The position numbers and the translations under genes were made by a program. From the NCBI RefSeq assembly GCF_002157355.1, contig NZ_LYMK01000052.1, forward strand, positions 1-45,821: 45,821 nt of DNA. Direction: 5' to 3'. Positions 41,402-45,821 of this stretch are shown piece by piece. Source of the DNA: Variovorax sp. JS1663. GTDB taxonomy: Bacteria > Pseudomonadota > Gammaproteobacteria > Burkholderiales > Burkholderiaceae_C. The notes beneath the pieces are model-generated. The model made no database searches, was not told where the DNA came from, and was given only the letters and a program-made list of their open reading frames with translations. The stretch's first letter is position 1. Each line of letters begins with the position of its first letter.

Positions 41402-41564
41402 CTAATTCTTGGTCAAGCCCCATTCCGGTAAATCTGGCAAGCAGGTGTGCTAGAGCGGGAGCTTTTTTCTGTTGGTCATGCTTCTCGTTTGCCTGAATTG
41501 TGGGCGCATCGGTCTTGTCCATCAAGACGCCCCCGATGTAGTAATGCTCGTCTGATTCATCCAA
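41373..41564 (-). pseudogene. Unrecognised coding fragment beside a G/C homopolymer
   Basis: From a TTG at 41564 the frame gives 63 residues (LDESDEHYYIGGVLMDKTDA, HLLARFTGMGLDQELAAIW). The composition looks like real protein, yet no ATG or Shine-Dalgarno site precedes it and a TGA lies seven codons upstream. Another frame just upstream reads GIPISIDIEATQIVGGGG into the homopolymer and stops. The two could be pieces of one damaged gene. I cannot name it. Confidence 0.4.
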
Positions 41565-41587
41565 TTGAAAGTGCCATAGTCAGTGAT

Positions 41588-41598
41588 CCCCCCCCCCC
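41588..41598. repeat. Homopolymer of 11 C (11 G on the minus strand)
   Basis: Eleven consecutive C residues lie between the small membrane protein gene and the unrecognised fragment. Such tracts slip in replication. Changing the length by one does not by itself join the flanking frames, because each meets a stop soon after. Confidence 0.9.
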
Positions 41599-41620
41599 GA
41601 CGATCTGTGTCGCCTCGATG

Positions 41621-41950
41621 TCAATGCTGATGGGAATCCCTGGAGGGCTGTTCTATCGCACGACGTCTGCGGCAAAAATCCCACCAAGCACAAAAACCTG
41701 CAATCATGCCAAAAAGCGCTCCAGCGACACCAACAATTAGAAAAGCGACCGGTAGTGTGATAGAAAAAATGAGCGCCCCGGGAATAATGACTATGGCAAA
41801 GAAAATTAGCATTGACAGTGTATAGCACATAACAAACCATAAACCGCGATAGCGGATTTCCTTTTTTTCATTCCAGAGATCTGGAAATAACCAGATAGCA
41901 ACGCGATCAAAACTGAAAGGTGTTCCCGGGGGATTTGCATTTGGCTTCAT
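41621..41950 (-). CDS. Small membrane protein, candidate immunity protein of the CdiA-like adhesin
   Basis: 109 residues with two or three membrane helices (about 37-57 and 60-90: LWFVMCYTLSMLIFFAIVII, then ALIFSITLPVAFLIVG and GALFGMIAGFCAWW) and a basic end RRRRAIE. It begins 17 bp after the stop of the large adhesin gene on the same strand and in AT-rich DNA, exactly where a cdiI gene is expected. Membrane-embedded immunity proteins go with membrane-acting (pore-forming) toxin domains, which suits the hydrophobic adhesin C-terminus. I recognise no named family. Confidence 0.6.
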   Translation of the reverse strand: MKPNANPPGTPFSFDRVAIWLFPDLWNEKKEIRYRGLWFVMCYTLSMLIFFAIVIIPGALIFSITLPVAFLIVGVAGALFGMIAGFCAWWDFCRRRRAIEQPSRDSHQH

Positions 41951-41967
41951 ATGCGTTCTTGTCTACG

Positions 41968-44900
41968 TCAGCATTCATTCGTCGATCTGCACATTCGCAC
42001 TCTCGCGGGTGTCTTCCAGAAGCTATTGCCGCGCTGATCAGTGCTTCCGCCACTATCACCCCCTGCCATGACGCCTTCGGCTCCAAAGGTGAATAGTCTG
42101 CTGGCAGAGGTCCCGAGGAGCTGGGTATTGACGTTCCCTGCTGTCGTTGGGATCCATTGATTTGCGAGACCAGCGCTGACGTTCGCTCCTGTCTTAATGA
42201 TGCCTCCAATAGCGCCAGACAGTCCGCTAATTGTCAGTTGCAGTGGCGTTGCGTCTGGGTTGAAGAACAGAGTGGTGCCTATCGAAAACGCACCACCGAC
42301 TCCTGCTGTTGTCGCCCATTGCCCAGCGGATAGACCGGCCAGTCCGCCAGAAACAATGGTGGTTTGTGCAGCGACGCCCATTCCATACAACGTCACGCCA
42401 CCGAGTACAAGCGGGCTAAGAATTGCACCCTGGGTAGCACTCTGCGTCATCTGTCCCGCAGTCGAGGTCGTGAACGGCGACGTGATCGGCCCCGCCGTAG
42501 CGAAGGCAACCCCATTGACGATGATGTTCCCGCGCCCATCGACAAAGACTGTGTTGCCCGCTGCCTGGGCACGCTGCACTTCCGTGACGCAGCCCGTCGA
42601 CGCGCCTCCAGCCGCACATGCATCGCGCAGCGCCGAGTCGCGCCCCGAAGACGTCTGCGCCAGTTGGTTCCGCGTGTCACACGCCGTTTTATCGCCGGCG
42701 TTGCACTCCTTCACAGCAGCGTCGTACTGCTCCTGCTCCGACAGTCCAAGAAGGCTGGGCCGCTTCCGGCTCAGCCAGTTGTTCTCTACTGCATTGCCTG
42801 CTGCATTGGCCGCCACGTAGATGGCCGTCTCGTCGCCGCCCGCGATCGCCGCGGCGATGGCACCGACGAGCCGCGACACCTCCGTGGTCGCCAATGCCTG
42901 ACTTTTGTCACCCGTCGGGTTGATGAACTGTGCTGTCAGGTGACCGGCCACCGCACCCAAGGCACCTGCCGCGCAGCCGTCGCCGGCCGTCCCTCCGGCC
43001 ACGTTCGCGCGACCGGCACCCACCGCGCATCCCGCGATGGCATGCGCCACCTCGCCTGCAAGCCGGTTCAGCGCTGGCGGCGTGACGGCCCCCGTCACGG
43101 GATCGATCCCCGGACTGGTCAACTCCCCGATCTGGAAGGCTCCCTGCGCTGCCGCCGTGTTCAGCAGCGCGTTGACCAGTCCGTGGCGCAACTCGTCCTC
43201 CAGGCTCGTGCCGTTGACCGCACTGCGCACCACTGAGCCCGCGACGTTGTTGACCAACTGCCGCTGCAACTGGTCCGTGAGGCGTGCCGAGCCATTGGTC
43301 GCGTTGGCAGCGTTCTGCGGCAGTAGCCCGGAGGCGCCCAGCCCCTCGATGACACCCGCCGTCAGCATCGACGTGGCGATGGCCTTGATGCTCTCGCTGC
43401 TGGCCATCTCCTTGAGCACCTTGCCCAGGTCCCCGTCGTTGTTGGCCAGGCTCACCGCGGCCCGGCTGGCAATGGCGCTGACGCCCATCTGGACCGCACC
43501 GCTGGCGCCCGCGGAGACGGTGGCGCCCATGCCGGCCGATGTCGCCGCACCGCCGGCAGCCGCTCCGGCCTGCGCGGCCATGGGAGCGGCCACTGCGGCC
43601 GCCACCACGCTCACCACCAGCGCCGTCACCGGCCCCATGCCGCTCTGGTGATAGGACCAGCGGTCGTGCTCCTCCTTCACCCGCTGCCACTGGACGCTGT
43701 TGACGAAGGCCGGGTCGTTGACCAGTTGATTCACCCAGGCCATGCCGGGCTGCTGCGCGAGGGTGGTCAGGCTGTCGTTCTGGCCGAGCTGCGCCTTCAC
43801 GCCGCCGCCGGCCTGGAGGCTCAGGTCCTTGACGTCGAAGCGGTTGTACTGGCTGGTCTCGTCCTTCCTGCCACTGCCCGAGGACGAGGAGAAGGCGGCG
43901 TCGTTGTCGACCTCCCTGGCGCTCGTGGCGCGGGTGGTGGACTGGGTGAGCAGGTCGAGCTGGCCGCCGGCGTCGATGCTCATGCTCTGCGCGTTCGCTT
44001 CGATGGCCGACAGCGTCATGTTGCCGCCGCTTCGCAGCTGGATGGCCTTGGCGTCCAGGCTCGTGCGCGCCAGGCTCGTGTCCTGGCTGTCGGCATCCAG
44101 GCTGTACTTGGTCATGCCCCGCTTGGTGGCGTGGTGGGTCTCGGCCGAGGTGCTGTTCTCGCCGGCCAGCAGGCTCAGCCGGTTGGTTGCTTCCAGGCTC
44201 AGGGTCTCCTGGGCGCTCAAAGTGGCCGCCCGGGCCGTGAGGTCGCGCCCGGCTTCCAGGCGCACGCTGCCGGCGCCGCTGACGGTGGTGCCGCTCTCCT
44301 GGCTTTGCTGGCCCTCGCGCGAGTTCCTGCCGCTCCAGCGGATGTCTTCCGCGCGGCCCGTGGTGACGCTCCCGAGGTTCAGGTCGCGCACGGCCGAGAG
44401 GCTCGCATCGCCTGCGCTCTTGACCTCGGCGCCCACCAGGTTCATGTCGCGCCCTGCCGTTGCCAGCAGGCTGCCACCGGGGTTGGTCACATACAGGCCC
44501 GCCACCCGGTCGAGCGTGACGGCCGCGAGCTTCACGCCGCTGGCCGCGTCCAGGCCCGGCAGCATGTTCGCGTTGCTGGTCGAAGCGCGCGTGGTCGTCA
44601 CGACGTTGATGTCGCGCCCGGCGATGGCCGCCAGGCTGTTGCCGGCATCGATGCTGCCGCCGATGACGTTGAGGTCCTGGCGCGCGGTCAGGGCCACATC
44701 CTGCGCCGTGATGCGGCCGGCGAGGTTGTGCACGTTCTGGGCGTTGATCTTGACCGCCTGGCGCCCGGCGATGGTGCCGCTGTTGGCGAGATCGCCCGCG
44801 AGCTGGAGGTCGACTTGCCGGCCCGCCAGCAGCGCCCCCGAGCCGTCGATGTCGCCTTCCTTCACCCGCACGTAGACCTGGGGCGCCAGCACCTTCTGGG

Positions 44901-45821
44901 TGCTGCCGTCCGGAAGCGTCACCTCCTGCTCGACCAGCCAGACGATGTCGCTGGTGAGCTGCGCCATCTGCGCGGCCGTGAGAGCGATGCCCGGCCTCAA
45001 GCCGTACGCCCTGGCGAAGGTCACCCCGGCGTTCATCAGTGCCGCGTACTGGGCGTCGTCGCTGTCGAAGCCACCCAGGTCGCGGTGGCCGGTGAGCTGC
45101 GCCAGTTGCTCGCGGATCAGGCGCTGCTCGTAGTAGCCGTCGCCCAGGCGCTTCTGGATCAGATGGGGATCACTGCCCAGGGCGTCGAGCAGATAGTCGC
45201 TGGACAGCCAGTTGCGGTAGTTGGCGAAGCGCGGATCGGTCTCGACCAGGTAGCGGCTGCCCGGCCCGGGGTGCGTGCGGAACAGGCTGGCGGCGGGGAT
45301 ACCGGCATTCGGCGTGCTGGTGCGAACGACCACGGGAAGGGGGCCGCTGCCAGCCGCGGGCACCTGCACGATCGGGTTCACGCCCGTGCTTTGCGGGGTG
45401 GCGCCGGTCTGGCCCGGGCTCAGGTTTCCGGTTCCGGCATCGCTGCCCGCGAAGGGCACATTGCCTTCCCGGCGTGCCGCAGCCAGCGTGACGGTGGCGT
45501 TGGTCGTCAGGTCGTAGGGCGCGACCTGGTACCTGCGCCGGTCGTCCTGGACGTAGCTGTGGATCGCGGCGCCGCTCTGCACGGTCGGTGCATCGACCGT
45601 CAGGGCGCGGTTGTCGATCTGCCCGCCCGTGACCGTCAGCGCCCCGCCCGCAAGGATCTGGCTCATGTCGTTGGTGCCAGTGCCCACCTGCAGGTTCATC
45701 GCCCTGCCCGCGAGGATCCTGGCGGGGGCAGAGCTTTGCAGCACCGGCTTCGATCCGGTGACGGTGTAGTCGAAGGCGTCGTAGATCGAGGCGAAGCGTG
45801 GTGGCTTCGATTCGTTGGCTT
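41968..45821 (-). CDS. CdiA/FHA-type two-partner-secretion adhesin, 5' truncated by the window
   Basis: At least 1,283 residues; the frame is open to the window edge, so the signal peptide and TPS domain lie outside. In order: beta-helix sequence, hemagglutinin repeats (IDGSGALLAGRQVDLQLAGD, IAGRDINVV, TAGRDMNLVGAEV, LEAGRDLTARAA) at about 43,900-44,900, a DUF637-like hydrophobic stretch at about 43,250-43,650, then the pretoxin end with VENN at 42778-42789. The 269-residue C-terminal region after VENN has Gly/Ala-rich hydrophobic segments and ends in an odd basic tail (TPARVRMCRSTNEC). It would be exported by a CdiB/TpsB protein and deliver its C-terminus to neighbouring cells. No cdiB is in view. 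Confidence 0.88.
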   Translation of the reverse strand, partial: ANESKPPRFASIYDAFDYTVTGSKPVLQSSAPARILAGRAMNLQVGTGTNDMSQILAGGALTVTGGQIDNRALTVDAPTVQSGAAIHSYVQDDRRRYQVAPYDLTTNATVTLAAARREGNVPFAGSDAGTGNLSPGQTGATPQSTGVNPIVQVPAAGSGPLPVVVRTSTPNAGIPAASLFRTHPGPGSRYLVETDPRFANYRNWLSSDYLLDALGSDPHLIQKRLGDGYYEQRLIREQLAQLTGHRDLGGFDSDDAQYAALMNAGVTFARAYGLRPGIALTAAQMAQLTSDIVWLVEQEVTLPDGSTQKVLAPQVYVRVKEGDIDGSGALLAGRQVDLQLAGDLANSGTIAGRQAVKINAQNVHNLAGRITAQDVALTARQDLNVIGGSIDAGNSLAAIAGRDINVVTTTRASTSNANMLPGLDAASGVKLAAVTLDRVAGLYVTNPGGSLLATAGRDMNLVGAEVKSAGDASLSAVRDLNLGSVTTGRAEDIRWSGRNSREGQQSQESGTTVSGAGSVRLEAGRDLTARAATLSAQETLSLEATNRLSLLAGENSTSAETHHATKRGMTKYSLDADSQDTSLARTSLDAKAIQLRSGGNMTLSAIEANAQSMSIDAGGQLDLLTQSTTRATSAREVDNDAAFSSSSGSGRKDETSQYNRFDVKDLSLQAGGGVKAQLGQNDSLTTLAQQPGMAWVNQLVNDPAFVNSVQWQRVKEEHDRWSYHQSGMGPVTALVVSVVAAAVAAPMAAQAGAAAGGAATSAGMGATVSAGASGAVQMGVSAIASRAAVSLANNDGDLGKVLKEMASSESIKAIATSMLTAGVIEGLGASGLLPQNAANATNGSARLTDQLQRQLVNNVAGSVVRSAVNGTSLEDELRHGLVNALLNTAAAQGAFQIGELTSPGIDPVTGAVTPPALNRLAGEVAHAIAGCAVGAGRANVAGGTAGDGCAAGALGAVAGHLTAQFINPTGDKSQALATTEVSRLVGAIAAAIAGGDETAIYVAANAAGNAVENNWLSRKRPSLLGLSEQEQYDAAVKECNAGDKTACDTRNQLAQTSSGRDSALRDACAAGGASTGCVTEVQRAQAAGNTVFVDGRGNIIVNGVAFATAGPITSPFTTSTAGQMTQSATQGAILSPLVLGGVTLYGMGVAAQTTIVSGGLAGLSAGQWATTAGVGGAFSIGTTLFFNPDATPLQLTISGLSGAIGGIIKTGANVSAGLANQWIPTTAGNVNTQLLGTSASRLFTFGAEGVMAGGDSGGSTDQRGNSFWKTPARVRMCRSTNEC

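Noticed and set aside
41588..41598. The C tract as a simple phase-variation switch of an intact gene
   Set aside because: All three frames after the tract reach a stop within about 20 codons and none joins the two coding-like flanks, so tract length alone cannot restore a gene.
38773..41950. An insertion sequence or integrated phage as source of the accessory block
   Set aside because: No transposase, integrase, terminal inverted repeat or target duplication was found; the only repeats are the internal 337-bp direct copies.

Overview
The window looks like a chromosomal segment of a high-GC betaproteobacterium of the Comamonadaceae, most like Variovorax. This is inferred from gene content, not from a marker gene. 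The signs are several Bug/TctC-type periplasmic binding proteins, many LysR-type regulators facing catabolic operons, TctAB permeases, and a large two-partner-secretion adhesin with toxin/immunity cassettes. I found no rRNA, tRNA, CRISPR array, transposase or phage gene.

Bases 1-10,800 hold small regulator/catabolism units. After the tail of an outer-membrane-type protein and a DUF2272 protein come a leftward operon (DapA-family lyase, Bug protein, SDR, D-tartrate-dehydratase-like enolase) facing its LysR gene, a quinone-oxidoreductase-like gene facing a second LysR, an AhpD-like protein facing a MocR-type regulator, and another SDR. Bases 10,800-20,450 are mostly housekeeping: MoxR/DUF58/VWA, an S1C-type protease, a TatD nuclease, a small secreted protein made of 11-residue repeats, an MscS channel, a hypoxanthine-DNA-glycosylase-like protein, a spermidine-synthase-like protein and a GspE/PilB ATPase.

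Bases 20,500-27,000 carry tctBA, a terminator, then a Bug protein, a gamma-glutamyltransferase-like enzyme, an EamA exporter and an atypical SDR. A 95-nt imperfect palindrome follows. Bases 27,193-38,772 are a LysR gene facing a tightly overlapping eight-gene operon. It encodes an oligopeptide-type ABC importer, including a natural permease-ATPase fusion, three metal-dependent amidohydrolases (two of them close paralogues) and a terminal Bug protein. This suggests uptake and hydrolysis or deamination of one unidentified nitrogenous compound.

Bases 38,773-45,821 are the accessory region, all on the minus strand and with AT-rich patches. At the right edge is the 3' part of a CdiA/FHA-type gene with hemagglutinin repeats, a DUF637-like region, a VENN motif and a hydrophobic C-terminal region, followed by a small membrane protein that could be its immunity protein. 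Downstream lies a scrapyard of orphan modules: a start-less FHA C-terminal fragment overlapping a cupin-like candidate immunity gene, a papain-fold (Tox-PL-like) toxin remnant without its N-terminal half but with an intact Imm35/YrhB-like gene, and two copies of an AP2-domain-like gene. A collinear 337-bp direct repeat (offset exactly 945 bp) includes most of these AP2-like genes, and its left end truncates the papain-fold toxin. This array is the most unusual part of the window.
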